64,000 nt of DNA from Apium graveolens (GCF_009905375.1 NC_133650.1:304331203-304395202), one strand, 5' to 3'; counted from the first letter of the stretch, positions 37,264 to 49,834 are shown. Notes: generated by a model from the letters alone, not told the origin. Numbers and translations are program-made.

Positions 37264-38810
37264 TTAACCATTCTTTTACATCAAAACAAAATAGGTTCTT
37301 ATTAACTGGGAAACGGAAAGTAAAGTATAAGCACATATGGCACGAAAAGAAAATCCGATGAAAATATATAAGTTTCTTCAAATCTCTTTTATTAAAAGTT
37401 GATTTATAAGCAAGTTATAATATTTCAGCATGGTTCTCTATAGGTCACATTAGAGCCCCATTAGGACCTTTTGAAGATATTTTGATGTTGATAGAAAATT
37501 CTATCCATTCTTTTTTCAATTTTCTGGATAGTTTTTTATTGTGATCTTAAAGTTAGTTTCAAGTTAGCATGCTCAAATTAATTTTCGGGTTAACTTTTAA
37601 ACTTTTGAACTACTAAAAGTTCTTTATTTTTAATATATTTGTATACATGAATTTTATGCAGGTTTCAGATTTTGTTGCAACTACTAATGGTTGATTGTTT
37701 AATTTGATATTGAAAAATGGTATAGAAGCTTTTTTCCATTGGTTAGTTTTTTAATTTTATGATTCTGATTCCATTACCTATTTCATAAAATGTTCAAGTG
37801 AATGGACTCCATTGATAAATATTAAGATATTCTAAATTTATGATGCTTGGTTTATGGTTAGTAGATGAATGATATTGCGTTGAAGAAAGATGGTATATAT
37901 ATTGCAACATTATAGGATATATATAAATTCTAACAGCTCAGATCAGTATTTGTCAGTCAGCAAATCCTGATATAGACATATCAGTATTTGCAATGTTCAG
38001 CAAATCCTGATTCGTGGAAATCTTGACAACATATTAGTATTTGCACATTCAGCAAATCGTGATTCTGCAACAATCAACAAATCCCGATGAATCAAGCTTT
38101 GATCAATATGAGTTTTGATCCATTTTGTCCTTATGCTTCTGATTATAGATGCTTACAAGGGTAGTTACCATTAATTATATAATTTCAAACTGATTCTTAT
38201 TTATCACTATCATATTATATCCTTCTCTCTTATTTTTGTATCTTACTAAATTATATAAATTATATCATATAATAACTATGAATTGTTTGATTGCTTCAGA
38301 TAAATGGGATGAACAATTGTAAAAGAAATAGAAGAAAGAGGAGAAATGTGTTAGAAATAGATGTTCTCGATTGCTTTGATTGTTTGATTTGTTGTTGTCA
38401 ATCAAGCTATGGCGATTATAGTTGCCAAAGATGTTACATTTCTCAAGAACATCAAAGATAAACATGTATTGTACAAGTGGATTTTGTGTTTTTTTGAAAT
38501 ATGCACCGTATGTGTTTGCTGTAAGTTCTCACCCAATTACTTTAGTGTTTTGTCTATATTTGTTCACTAGTTTATTTATTTTGTGCTCATTACACATAAC
38601 AAAAGATACATCATGTCACATGTGGATTAATGAACTTTAGTTCTTGATCAGTTTTAATTTATATCATCAAAATAAGGTGTGGATGGTTCTCTTTCAATGT
38701 ATTGGTTAAAATTTTAATTTTTATAATATAAAGATTAATTAACCATGAAAATATATAAGTTTCTTTACATCTTTTTTATTTAAAGTTGATTTATAAGCAA
38801 GTTATAATAT

Positions 38811-39317
38811 TTGAGCATGGTTCTCTATAGGACACATTAGAGCCACATTAGGAACTTTTGAAGATATTTTTTTTATGTTGATATGAAACTCTATCCATTT
38901 TTTTTCAATTTTCTGGATAGTTTTCTATTGTGATATTAAAATTAGTTTCAAGTTAGCATGCTCAAATGAATTTCCGGGTTAACTTTTTAACTTTTGAACT
39001 ATTAAAAGTTCTTTATTTTTAGTATATTTGTATACATGAATTTTATGTAGGTTTCAGATTTTTTTTTGAGCATGGTTCTCTATAGGACACATTAGAGCCA
39101 CATTAGGAACTTTTGAAGATATTTTTTTTATGTTGATATGAAACTCTATCCATTTTTTTTCAATTTTCTGGATAGTTTTTTATTGTGATATTAAAATTAG
39201 TTTCAAGTTAGCATGCTCAAATGAATTTCCGGGTTAACTTTTTAACTTTTGAACTATTAAAAGTTCTTTATTTTTAGTATATTTGTATACATGAATTTTA
39301 TGCAGGTTTCAGATTTT
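38811..39317. repeat. 254-bp direct tandem duplication
   Basis: Two almost identical copies, 38811-39064 and from about 39065, each begin TTGAGCATGGTTCTCTATAGG and end at AGGTTTCAGATT. Unit A has only one copy (near 37430-37675). The near identity suggests a recent event. Confidence 0.8.
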
Positions 39318-39548
39318 TTTTATTTTTATCGTAGGTAACCCACAGCCGCTACCCTTCGGGTGTGCACTGGGTAAACCCTACGGGCTCATGCAATAGCCTA
39401 CAAACCACGTGAACCAAGGTAAACCGCATTTAAGCGACAGGCTCTGATTCAGGAGGCATAATCGTAAATTCTCCTCCCGTGGGATTCGAACCTGTGACCA
39501 AGAGGATAGTTATCCCCTTTTTAACCAACTGAGCTGACCCTTGCGGGC
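39318..39548 (-). mobile_element. tRNA-derived SINE
   Basis: On the minus strand it starts GCCCGCAAGGGTCAGCTCAG, with an A box (AGCTCAGTTGGTTA) and a B box (GGTTCGAATCC) about 35 bases later, and ends in an A-rich tail. A 16-bp duplication GCAGGTTTCAGATTTT flanks it (39302-39317 and 39549-39564). The 231-bp length fits plant SINEs. It would have been mobilised by LINE proteins. Confidence 0.9.
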
Positions 39549-40060
39549 GCAGGTTTCAGATTTTGTTGCAACTACTAATGGTTGATTGTTTGATTTGATA
39601 TCAAAAAATGGTATAAAAGCTTTTTTCCATTGGTTAGTTTTTAATTTTATGATTCTGGTTTTATTATCTGTTTCATAAAATATTCAAGTTAATGGACTAC
39701 ATTGGTAAATATTAAGATATTCTAAATTTATGATGCTTGCTTTATGTTTAGTAGATGAGTAATATTGTATTGCAGAAAGATGGTATATATATTGCAACAT
39801 AGGACATATATAAATTGTAACAACTAAGATCGATATTTGTCATGCAGCAAATCCTAATATAGACATATTAGTATTTGCCGTGTTCAGCAAATCCTGATTC
39901 ACGGAAATCCTGACAACAGATCAGTATTTGTACAGTAAGCAAATCCTGATTCTGCAGCAGTCAGCAAATCCCGATGAATCAGGATTTGATCAATCTGAGT
40001 TTTGATCCATTTTGTCTTTATGTTTCTAATTATAGATGCTTACAAAGGTAGTTACCATTA

Positions 40061-40583
40061 ATTAATATTGAAATTTATAATTCATTTATCTGTTACCAAG
40101 CTTGATCGACTAAATGTATAAGTCCGCGAAGAAAGTATGTTCACTTCTGGTGTAACTATATATGGTTTCAAAATCTAATTCAAATATGAGGTCATTTAGG
40201 TGAAAATGCAGCCACAACTTTGGTAGCCTTTCTTCCTGATTTGGTTCCTGAAATGAAAGGTTTGACGTGTGAATTTATCATAACATCATCCTTAATTGCT
40301 CTACATATTTTTTCATCGACTGTGACAGCGAGAAGCAGCCAAGCAGTTGACAACCTATTACAGATTCTTCACTATTTTGTTAAATGTTTACTAAGATCAA
40401 ATTAATTACACCTGCATCTTTTATCATTTGGCCTTTTTGAATTAATGAGTAACACTAACACCTCATGTGTCAAATTAATTACACATGCATCTTTTATCAT
40501 TTGGCCTTTTTGGACACCACACCGATCTTTATATTAATGATGTGAGTGAGGAATGTAATAAAAAAATTATGTATGGATTACAT
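40061..40583. other. Unique DNA with a 42-bp direct repeat
   Basis: CAAATTAATTACAC(C/A)TGCATC and onward to GGCCTTTTTG occurs at about 40397 and 40472. A 61-codon plus-strand frame (40220-40405) resembles nothing I know. Confidence 0.4.
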
Positions 40584-41830
40584 TGTTGAATTTGTCCAAA
40601 CATAGGTTAGACATTATTTTTGCAGTAGGCCTTAACTTAATTTCTTCTCTTTTAACAGATAAGGAATACGCAACAGTGAAAAGATCTATGCATGAACATT
40701 CTCAAGCCTAAGAATAAACTCTGGAAGAAGATCATGAAGATCATGCCTCAGATAAAGTGTGAAGAAGCTTGGAGTTGAATAAATCTGTTTTGGGAACAAG
40801 AAATCTACAAGTCACAAATTAAGTGTTATAGAAAAGTCATTCGAGAACTCCAAAATGACTTATCGAGAAGTCAAGAAAAGCTTAACAAGAAGTTTCATAG
40901 ATATCAACAAGCCAAGTTGGAGACATGAAAATTGGAGATATCGACAAGTCATTTCTTTACTAAAGAACTTTGAGATATCGACAAGTCAAAATATCACTAG
41001 AGAACTTGGAGAAATCGATAAGATAATTCTGCATGCAAAGAAATGGAGACCTCGATAAGTCAAGTTCATTCGAGAACTCAGAGATCTCGATAAGTTAATA
41101 TCATACTCGAGAACTCAGAGATCTCGACAAAATAATGTCATATTCGAGAACTTAGAGACTTCGATAAGTCAAAATAACTAGAGTAATAAGAGGTCTCAAT
41201 AAGTCATTATACTTATCAAGATGTTGAGTTCTCTATAACAAACTGGAGATCTCTAGGTAAAACTCAAAGTACAAAGTGCAGACCAATTAAATATCCAAGA
41301 TTATCAATCAACAAACAAACCAATCACTGATTTGAAAAGTCTACAAAAGCAGCTTGAAGAGTACAAGATCAAAGGCCAAAATTAACTCACAATGTAAAGT
41401 CACAGACATGCACGATTTGTAAAGATACAATAATCCAGAAATAGAAAGTTTTAGTTAACTTAAAATAGGGTTTAGTACATGCTATTGCATGTTGTGTAAA
41501 GCCAGTGGTTACTGTTCAATAAAGTAAACATTGGATGCTTTATTTCAGGAGTAACAAACAGATTTAAATTCTTGTAACTTTCAAGAGAGAAATTGGGTTC
41601 TTAACATATCAAGAACCCAGAAATTTGTAGCAAAACACTAGCTTGATTTTTATATAAAATTAAGTGAGTTTTGAAAGATAGTGTGTTCATGTGCATGTTT
41701 TGTTATTCCTGTTAAAACATATTATCTCTACAAGAAAGATTACTTTGTGTACCATTCATAACAGTTCAAAAAGCCTTTAAAATTGTTTAAAACACATTCA
41801 CCCCTTCTGTGTTGTACTCATTACATAACA
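40584..41830 (+). repeat. 5' LTR of old Sirevirus-like element B
   Basis: It ends ACTCATTACATAACA two bases before a primer-binding site. The start at TGTTGAATTTGTCC is a guess from the TG and the expected length. It contains about eight copies of a GAGAT-TCGA(C/T)AAGTCA motif between 40935 and 41205, spaced roughly 35 bp, with ATTCGAGAACTC between them. The 3' LTR of B is not in the window. Confidence 0.5.
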
Positions 41831-41832
41831 AG

Positions 41833-41845
41833 TGGTATCAGAGCA
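41833..41845 (+). promoter_or_regulatory. Primer-binding site of element B
   Basis: TGGTATCAGAGCA is complementary to the 3' end of initiator tRNA-Met, the usual minus-strand primer of plant Copia elements. Confidence 0.85.
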
Positions 41846-41881
41846 AAATATGAAAGCAAACAGATTAAATATCTTGGAAGA

Positions 41882-42891
41882 ATGAATACACAGAAGCTGA
41901 GCAGTATCAAAATCCCCACCTTTGACAGATCTAACTACATATTATGGAAGAAGAAAATGCTGCTGTTCATCAGGATGGCCAATCCATTATACATTCAGAT
42001 TCTTAAGAATGGGCCTTTCGCTCCCATTGTAAGAGTTGAAGAATCTACATATTGGGACATGGTCATTCCGACACATTATGCTCCTAAAGATCCTTCAGAA
42101 TATAATGAAACTGAAAAAGAAAAAGTCTCTTTGGATAGTGGCTTGCAACTGATCTTAATAGAGTCACTTGACAATATAATATACAACAACATTGTCAACT
42201 GTGACACAACCAAACAGATCTGGGAGAAGATATAGATCTTATGTGAAGGAACAGAGGATGTTAGGTCAAACCAAAGGAGGATTCTGGTTTCTCAGTATAA
42301 AGAGTTTATGGCTCTTCCTGATCATCTTGAACAAAAAATATCAGCCATTAGAGAAGGAAGAGATTTAAGCAGAATAACTTTGGAAGTTCTATATGGAATC
42401 TTGAAAACTTATGAACTTGAAATGCTGTAAAGAAAGTCATTAAAAGCACACCATGGTCATGTTGTTGATGGTTCAAGTGCTTTAATTCTGAATGACAGAG
42501 AAGAAAATGAAGATGAGCAAGATGATCAAGTTCCAGTTATTCAAGCTATGGAATAAAAGAACAAAGGACCTCAGAAGCAAGTTGTATTGGAGCTAGAGGA
42601 AGATGAATATTATACCTTGGATGAGCTAGATGAAATGGACCAATCCATGGCTTACTTGGATAGGAAATTTTCCAACATAAGAGTCAAGAAGCCAAGGTTT
42701 TTCAAAGGCAAGGGACAATCTTCCAACATCAATAATTGGAAACCAAAAACTCAGTACAATTCAGCTAGCAAAGGTGGCTACAAAATAAGATCTATTGACA
42801 GATCAAAGATAAGGTGCTTCAACTGTGATGAGTTGGGTCACTTTGCTACTAAATGCAGAAATCCTAAAAAGGTGAAGAAAGACAAGGCCTT
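41882..42891 (+). pseudogene. gag of element B, 5' part
   Basis: The ATG at 41882 begins a Copia gag (FDRSNYILWKKKML; later LEVLYGILKTYELEM) with a CCHC knuckle CFNCDELGHFATKC at about 42813-42855. In-frame stops lie at 42233-42235, 42428-42430 and 42554-42556, and part of the middle domain seems deleted compared with gag of element A. The frame is interrupted at 42891 by the insertion of element A and resumes at 56174. Confidence 0.8.
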
Positions 42892-44010
42892 TGTTAGGAA
42901 TATGTGTATTAGTTTGATGATAAGTTAAACAAAACACTTAAGTAGAAATCTAGTGTTTGTAGCCTCAACGGATAAGACCATCTTGGCTATCCGTTGAATG
43001 AGTAGCTTTACTTAGCAATAAGTTTAATATTGTAGCACATTTCATTCTCCGGATTCAAGTTGTAATTCTTAGATGTTGTAGGAAATTATCAGTCATGTTG
43101 ACTACTAGTGGATATACAAATAGGAGGGCTAATTGTAAATATTTCATGCCTTGTAATTTTGTATAAGTGAAGAAGTATCAACGGATATTAAAGACCTTTA
43201 ACGGATAAGAAACAAAGCTTCAACGGATGTCTCTAATGCTTCAACGGATAATATCCATCAACGGATAAGTGCTTCAACGGATAAGTGCTTCAACGGATAA
43301 AGACTTCAACTGATAATGCATCAACGGATAAAGCTTCAACGGATAAAGCCTTAACGGATAAGGCATCAACGGATGAAAGCTTCAACGGATGCTTAGTTCA
43401 TTAGCAGTTGATAGTGATAATTCACAAGCTGACAGAGGCACATGGGTTGACATAGACAAACTGGAATGTGGAAGCCTCTAGGAGGAATCAAGAAAATGCA
43501 GCATTTCCATTCTGATGCAAACAAGGAAGTATTCAAAGATCTACAGCCAAGCCTAAATTGCATTTGATAGAGAAATGAAGAAGAAACATGTGAAGAATCT
43601 TTTTAATTGTATTTTACAGTTTTGTCTTCACTTGTAAACTTGGTGATATATAAACCAAGTAGCAGCTAGTAATTAGATATGAATTTTCCAGAGCTGTTTA
43701 GAAAAATCCAGAGAGAAAATCATCTAGTTTGTACTAGGAAGCAGCTGTGATTTAATTCTTTGAATCACAGATTTTCTGAAATAACACATCTCTGGTGGAA
43801 CAACAAATCCACCAGAAAAGTTTTTAAGTTCTCTGTGTTCTTTACATTTGTGTTTGAATATATATCTGTCTGCATTGGCTTAAAGCAATTCACACACATT
43901 TGCTCACTAAAACACTTAGCCTTAGAAACTACTCAAAACTTGAAAAAGTTTTGAGATTTACATTCAACCCCCCTTCTGTAAATCTCATTGTTAGTCCACT
44001 GGGAATAACA
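42892..44010 (+). repeat. 5' LTR of element A
   Basis: It begins TGTTAGGAATATG and ends GGGAATAACA. A cluster at about 43176-43395 holds some twelve copies of TCAACGGATA-like motifs, mostly at about 16-bp spacing (GCTTCAACGGATAA). A further motif pair is inverted at 42963 and 42990. A TATA-like TATATAAA lies at 43647-43654, so transcription probably starts downstream of it. Confidence 0.9.
43647..43654 (+). promoter_or_regulatory. Putative TATA box of the 5' LTR
   Basis: GATATATAAACC sits about 360 bp before the LTR end. The same sequence is in the 3' LTR (about 55809). It is the best TATA-like element in the LTR; the start site is not known. Confidence 0.5.
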
Positions 44011-44012
44011 AT

Positions 44013-44025
44013 TGGTATCAGAGCA
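44013..44025 (+). promoter_or_regulatory. Primer-binding site of element A
   Basis: TGGTATCAGAGCA, two bases after the LTR, complementary to initiator tRNA-Met. Confidence 0.9.
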
Positions 44026-44070
44026 AGCTCTTAACATACAAAGAGTTTAAAGATCTATTCTGCTAACATC

Positions 44071-46476
44071 ATGAGTAAGAAGGATATTGGTGTAAAGATT
44101 TCAATCCTGGAAAGAGATAACTATCATCACTGGAAGGTGAAGATGCATTTACATCTTCTCTCTCAAGATGAAAGCTACATCAACTACATTGAAAATAATC
44201 CTCACATCCCACACAAGGTGGCCACAGCTGCTACTGCAACAGTTGCTGTTGGACAGTCTATTCCCAAGCCAAAGGCAGAATGGACTGTTAAAGATATTGA
44301 AGAAGTCCACAAGGACAAGAAAGCCATGAACATTCTGTTTAATGGCCTGGATCAAGATATGTTTGACAATGTCATCAACATCCAAACTGCTAAGGAAATT
44401 TGGGATACTGTGCAGCTTATCTGTGAAGGCACTGAGCAAGTTAGAGAAAACAAAATGCAGCTTCTCATTCAACAGTATGAATATTTTCACTTTGAAGAAG
44501 GAGAATCATTGAATGATACCTTCAACAGATTTCAGAAACTGTTGAATGGATTGAAGCTGTATGGGAGAGTGTACCAAGTCAAGGACTCCAATTTAAAATT
44601 TCTAAGGTCTCTACCAAAGGAATGGAAGCCTATGACGGTTTCTCTAAGAAATTCTCAAGATTATAAGGACTTCACACTTGAAAGATTATATGGAATTTTG
44701 AAGACATATGAACTTGAGATGGAGCAAGATGAGCTATTGGAAAAGGGAAAGAGAAAAGGAGGATCAGTTGCACTTGTAGCTGACAGTGAGAAGGTTGAAG
44801 CCAGGAATGAGGAAAAGACAATGCCAAGTCTCAAAATTGGCACAAGCAAATCAAAATCAAGCAAGGGTAAAGAGCAAGTAGCTGAGGATGAAGACAATTC
44901 CAGTCAGGATGACTCTGATGATATTGATGAACATCGGGCTTTTCTGTCCAGGAGGTTTGCAAAGATGAAGTTCAGGAAAAATACAAAATTCACTAAGCCA
45001 AACAAAAATATGGCGGACAAATCAAAGTTCAAATGTTACAACTGTGGCATTAGTGGACACTTTGCAAGTGAGTGTAGGAAGCCAACCTCTGATAAAAAGA
45101 AATTTGAGCAAGTTGATTATAAAAAGAAGTATTTTGATTTGCTCAAACAAAAGGAAAGAGCTTTTCTCACTCAAGATGATTGGGCAACAGATGGGGTCAA
45201 TGAAGATGAAAATATGGAATATGTCAACCTAGCCCTGATGGCTAATTCTGATGAAAATGAAACTAGTTCATCAAGCAACCAGGTAATTACTACTGATCTC
45301 TCTCAGCTTTCTACACATGAATGCAATGAAGCCATAAATGATATGTCCAATGAATTATATCATTTGCGTGTTTCTCTTAAATCACTAGCTAAAGAAAACA
45401 CTAGGATCAAAGAGAATAATGTGTTTTTAAGTGATAGGAATGTTGTGTTAGAGAATCAGGTAATTGAGCTTGAAAAGATTAAATTTAAATGCTTGACTGT
45501 TGAAAGTGAACTAGAAGAAGCTGTTAAGAAAGTAGAAATTCTTTCTAAACAGTTAGAAAGTGAGCAAGAGGTAATCAAGGCCTGGAAAACATCTAGGGAT
45601 GTTAGCGTTCAGATTGCCAAGGTTCAGGGAATTGAATCATTCTGTGAGGATGCCTGGAAGAAAAACAAAAAGGAGTTAGAATTAATTGATGGATTATCAA
45701 CGAATGTGGAATCAAAGGATGATGAAAGTTATCCGTTGAAGGAAGAAAAGGAGCATCCGTTGAAGGCTCATCAATTAAAACAGGCAAGTAATTTTAAAAA
45801 TAAAAATCTCAATAAGAAGAATGATTCATCTCTCAAGAACTTTGTCAAAGAAGGAGCTAGCACATCCAAAGATGTCAGTAAGGTGAATATAGGACACATG
45901 ACTTTAGATCAGCTGAAAAATAGGCTTAAGTTGGTTGAGGATAAGAAGGAAACTAAAAGAAAATCTAAAAGAAATGGGAAGGTAGGGATTAATAAACATA
46001 ACAATTACACACCTGATAGGTATGCTCCTAGAAAAAGCTGTGTGCATTGTAAAAGTGTTAATCACCTATCTGATAATTGCAAATCTGTTAAAAATGCTCC
46101 CATGTCTTCAAATCCCTCCATGCCTAACATGTCTATGTCACCTCTGCATGCCATGCCTGTTATGTCTCATCAGAACCCCCATGCACATTTTGAAAATATG
46201 CCATATATTAATAATCCTTATTTTACTGCATTTAGTATGCCTCAAATGCCATACAATATGCCTATGTAGAATAACATGTTTGCACAATCTATGCCTTATC
46301 AAATTCAATCAAATGTGCTAAATGATTCTGTGACTAATCCTACACTTCAACCAACCACATCTGAGATCAAGGTTGACCCAAAGTTACCTAAGTCAAAAGA
46401 TGCAGCAGGAATGAAGTCTAGGAAAAAGACTAACAAGGCTGGACCCAAGGAAACTTGGGTACCAAAATCAACTTGA
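44071..46476 (+). CDS. gag: gag polyprotein of element A (in-frame stop)
   Basis: The ATG is 46 bases after the primer site. The N-terminal part has the Copia gag fold signature (LERDNYHHWKVKMH; later LYGILKTYELEM). A CCHC knuckle CYNCGISGHFASEC follows at about residues 322-335. The next 200 residues are helical and charged (heptad-like region about 410-510). A second cysteine motif, CVHCKSVNHLSDNC, lies at about 657-670, and the C-terminus is Met/Pro-rich. A TAG at 46267-46269 interrupts the frame, which then stays open to TGA at 46474-46476. Two ATCCGTTGA motifs lie in the coding sequence (about 45729 and 45752). Gag forms the virus-like particle and binds RNA. Confidence 0.85.
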
Positions 46477-46489
46477 TTGATTTTGTTGT

Positions 46490-49400
46490 GTGCAGGGAAA
46501 AAGAAGGAATCTATGGTACTTGGACAGTGGCTGTTCAAGACACATGACAGGAGATTTCACCCTGCTCACAGAGTTTAAGGAGAGAGTTGGCCCTAGCATA
46601 ACCTTTGGAGATGACAGCAAAGGATTCACTATGGGATATGGCTTGATTTCAAAAGAAAATGTCATCATTGATGAAGTTGCATTGGTTGATGGTCTCAAAC
46701 ACAACTTATTGAGCATCAGTCAACTATGTGACAGAGGGAATACTGTTTTCTTCAATTCTGAAGCCTGTATTGTCGCAAGTAAAAAGGACAATAAAGTGGT
46801 TCTAACTGGAGTTAGAAAAGGGAATGTGTACTTAGCTGACTTCAACTCTACAGATGCAGAATCCATTACTTGTCTTTTCAGCAAAGCAAGTGCAGTTGAA
46901 AGTTGGCTATGGCACAAGAAGCTGTCCCATTTGAATTTCAAGACAATGAATGATCTAGTCAAAAAGGACTTAGTTAGAGGAATGCCTCTAGTGGAATTCA
47001 CAAGGGATGGACTGTGTGATGCTTGTCAGAAAGGAAAGCAAAAGAAAGTATCATTCAGTAAGAAGCTTGAATCTGTAATTGATGAACTATTACAACTGCT
47101 ACACATGGATCTTTTTGGACCAGTCAATGTATTGTCAATTTCAAGGAAAAGATATTGCCTAGTGATTGTTGATGATTTCTCTAAGTTTTCATGGGTCTAT
47201 TTTCTTGGATCAAAGGATGAAGCTCGTGAAATCATTATCAATCATATCAAGCAAGTCAACAATCATCCTGATTTCAAAGTAAGGAATATTAGGAGTGACA
47301 ATGGAACTGAGTTCAAGAATTCAACCATGAAGTTGTTCTGTGAAGAAAATGGGATCATGCATGAGTTCTCAGCTCCAAGGACTCCACAACAAAATGGTGT
47401 GGTGGAAAGGAAGAACATATCACTAATTGAAGCTACAAGGACAATGCTTGAAGAGTCAAAACTCCCAACTTACTTTTGGGCTGAGGCTGTTAACTGTGCA
47501 TGTTACACTCAGAATATTTCTCTAATCAATCAGACAAAAGGCATGACTCCCTATCAATTATTCAAGAGAAGAAAACCAACTTTAAACTTTCTGCATGTCT
47601 TTGGTTGCAAATGTTACATCTTAAGGAATCAATCCGATCATAAAGGAAAGTTTGATGCAAAGGCTGATGAAGGAATATTTGTTGGTTATTCTGCTGGAAA
47701 ATCATATAGGGTCTACAATCTAAGAACCAACATTGTCATGGAATCTGTGCATGTTGTGTTTGATGATAAAAAGATTGATGGACTAACAGATGAGGGACAT
47801 CATGAAGGACTCAAATTTGACAACATTGAGATATATTGTGATGATAGTGAAGATGAGAATGATGAAGAAGGCATCTCAAGAAGAATTCAGAATCTGCCTT
47901 TGGATAATGCACAAAATGCTGCATCCGTTGAAAGTCATAATTCAGCTTCCGTTGAAAGAAGCAATGCAGCATCCGTTGAAAGACAAAGTGCATCATCCGT
48001 TGAAGTTCATAATGAAGCATCCGTTGATCACAATCTGTTAACGGATAATCAATTCACTTCATCAGTTGATACAGCTCCCAATTCCTTTCAAAGGATCAGC
48101 AACTCAGGGGGAGTTTCAACCAATCAACATTCTATCTCACATCATGACAATACTGAGGCAACCTCATCTAGAGCTAATCTACCACCTCAAAGGAAATGGA
48201 CCAAGAATCACCCTTTTGAACTGATCATTGGTGATGCTACATCTAAAGTGCAAACTAGAAGGGCTACTCAAGATGAATGTATGTATAGTAGCTTTCTATC
48301 ACAGGAGGAACCTAAGAGAGTGGAAGAAGCTCTATTGGATCCAGATTGGATTTTAGCAATGCAAGAGGAGCTAAACTAATTTGAGAGGAACAAAGTATGG
48401 AAGCTGGTACCCAAGCCAAAGAACAAGAGTTCTATTGACACAAAATGGGTATTCAGAAACAAGATGGATGAAAATGGCATTGTCATAAGGAATAAAGCCA
48501 GATTGGTTGCTAAAGGCTATTCTCAACAAGAAGGAATAGATTTTGATGAAACACTTGCTCCAGTTGCCAGACTTGAGGCCATCAGAATCTTTCTAGCCTA
48601 TGCAGCCCATGCCAATTTCAAAGTCTATCAAATGGATGTCAAGAGTGCATTTCTAAATGGGGAATTGGAGGAAGAAGTTTATGTAAGTCAACCTCCAGGA
48701 TTTGAAGATCCAAACTTTCCAGACTATGTGTATTATCTGTTGAAAGCACTCTATGGACTAAAACAAACACCTAGAGCCTGGTATGAGACTTTGTCAAAAT
48801 TCCTTCTAGATAATCACTTCACAAGAGGTACTGTTGACAAAACTCTCTTCTTTAGAAATGTTAATGGCTCTAAAATACTTGTTCAAATTTATGTAGATGA
48901 TATTATATTTGGATCTACAGATGATAAGCTTTGTAAAAAGTTTGCTAAGTTAATGCAAAGTAAATATGAAATGAGCATGATGGGAGAGCTAACTTATTTT
49001 CTTGGTTTACAAGTTAAACAAGTTAGTGATGGAATTTTCATTAGTCAAACTAAATACATTTATGATCTTTTAAAGAAGTTTGACTTAATGGATTGTTCAT
49101 CTGCAAAAACTCCCATGGCCACTGCCACCAAGCTTGAATTAAACAAGGCTGAAAAGTCTGTGGATATTTCAAGTTATAGAGGCATGGTTGGCTCACTTTT
49201 ATATTTAACTGCTAGTAGACCTGATATAATATTTTCTACATGTCTCTGTGCTAGATTTCAAGCTGACCCTAAAGAATCTCACTTAGTGGCTATTAAAAGA
49301 ATCTTCAGATATCTCAAAGGGACTCCAAATCTAGGAATTTGGTACCCTAGAGAGTCTGGTTTTGATCTAATTGGCTACTCAGATGCAGATTATGCAGGCT

Positions 49401-49834
49401 GTAAAATAGACAGGAAAAGCACAACTGGCACCTGTCAATTTCTAGGGAACAAGCTTGTGTCATGGTTCAGTAAGAAGCAAAATTTTGTTTCTACATCAAC
49501 AGCTGAAGCTGAGTACATTGCTGCTGGTAGTTGCTGTGCACGGATACTATGGATGAGGAATCAACTATTTGACTATGGTTTGATTGTTGACAAAATTCCA
49601 ATATTCTGTGACAACACAAGTGCCATTGCCATTACTGAAAATCCAGTGCAGCACTCAAGAACCAAGCACATTGATATCAAGTACCACTTCATTAGGGAAC
49701 ATGTGATGAAAGGTACAGTGGAACTTTATTTTGTTCCAAGTGAAAAGCAGATTGCAGACATATTTACCAAGCCAGTTGATGAATCAACATTCACAAGATT
49801 AGTAAGTGAGCTAGGTATGCTTAATTATTCATAA
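46490..49834 (+). CDS. pol: pol polyprotein of element A (in-frame stop)
   Basis: This frame differs from gag, so expression needs frameshifting or another strategy; there is no obvious ATG at its start. Order: protease with [14 protein letters not shown] (residues about 9-22), GAG-preintegrase with HKKLSH and CDAC, integrase core with MDLFGP, SDNGTEF and NGVVERKN, then a variable linker, RT with YVDD at about 48890, and RNase H with SDADYAG and [12 protein letters not shown] at 48377-48379 splits integrase-linker from RT; the frame is otherwise open to 49834. The linker (47920-48060) is built of ATCCGTTGA units, read as repeated SVE/SVD residues. Confidence 0.9.

Larger units (their letters stand above)
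34838..38173. repeat. Tandem unit A (about 1.4 kb before insertions)
   Basis: It starts ATATAATTTCAAACTGATTC and ends GGTAGTTACCATTAATTA. It is colinear with unit B (38174-40060). Removing the Stowaway-like element and the solo LTR with their target duplications leaves about 1.45 kb. It contains four copies of a CAGCAAATCCTGAT-like motif near 37958-38090. No intact gene is present. Confidence 0.65.
38174..40060. repeat. Tandem unit B
   Basis: Second copy of unit A, lacking the Stowaway-like element and solo LTR but containing a 254-bp local duplication and a SINE. It carries CAGCAAATCCTGAT-like motifs near 39845, 39885, 39938 and 39961. No protein-coding gene is recognised. Confidence 0.65.

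Noticed and set aside
39470..39548. tRNA-like sequence with A and B boxes
   Set aside because: It is the head of a SINE: an A-rich tail and a 16-bp target duplication are present and no tRNA cloverleaf with acceptor stem closes.
43176..43395. Regularly spaced short repeats resembling a CRISPR array
   Set aside because: This is a plant retrotransposon LTR; spacers are a few bases and not unique, and the unit is about 16 bp.
43760..43954. 64-codon open frame present in both LTRs (also 55923-56117)
   Set aside because: It is LTR leader sequence; two copies exist only because LTRs are duplicated.
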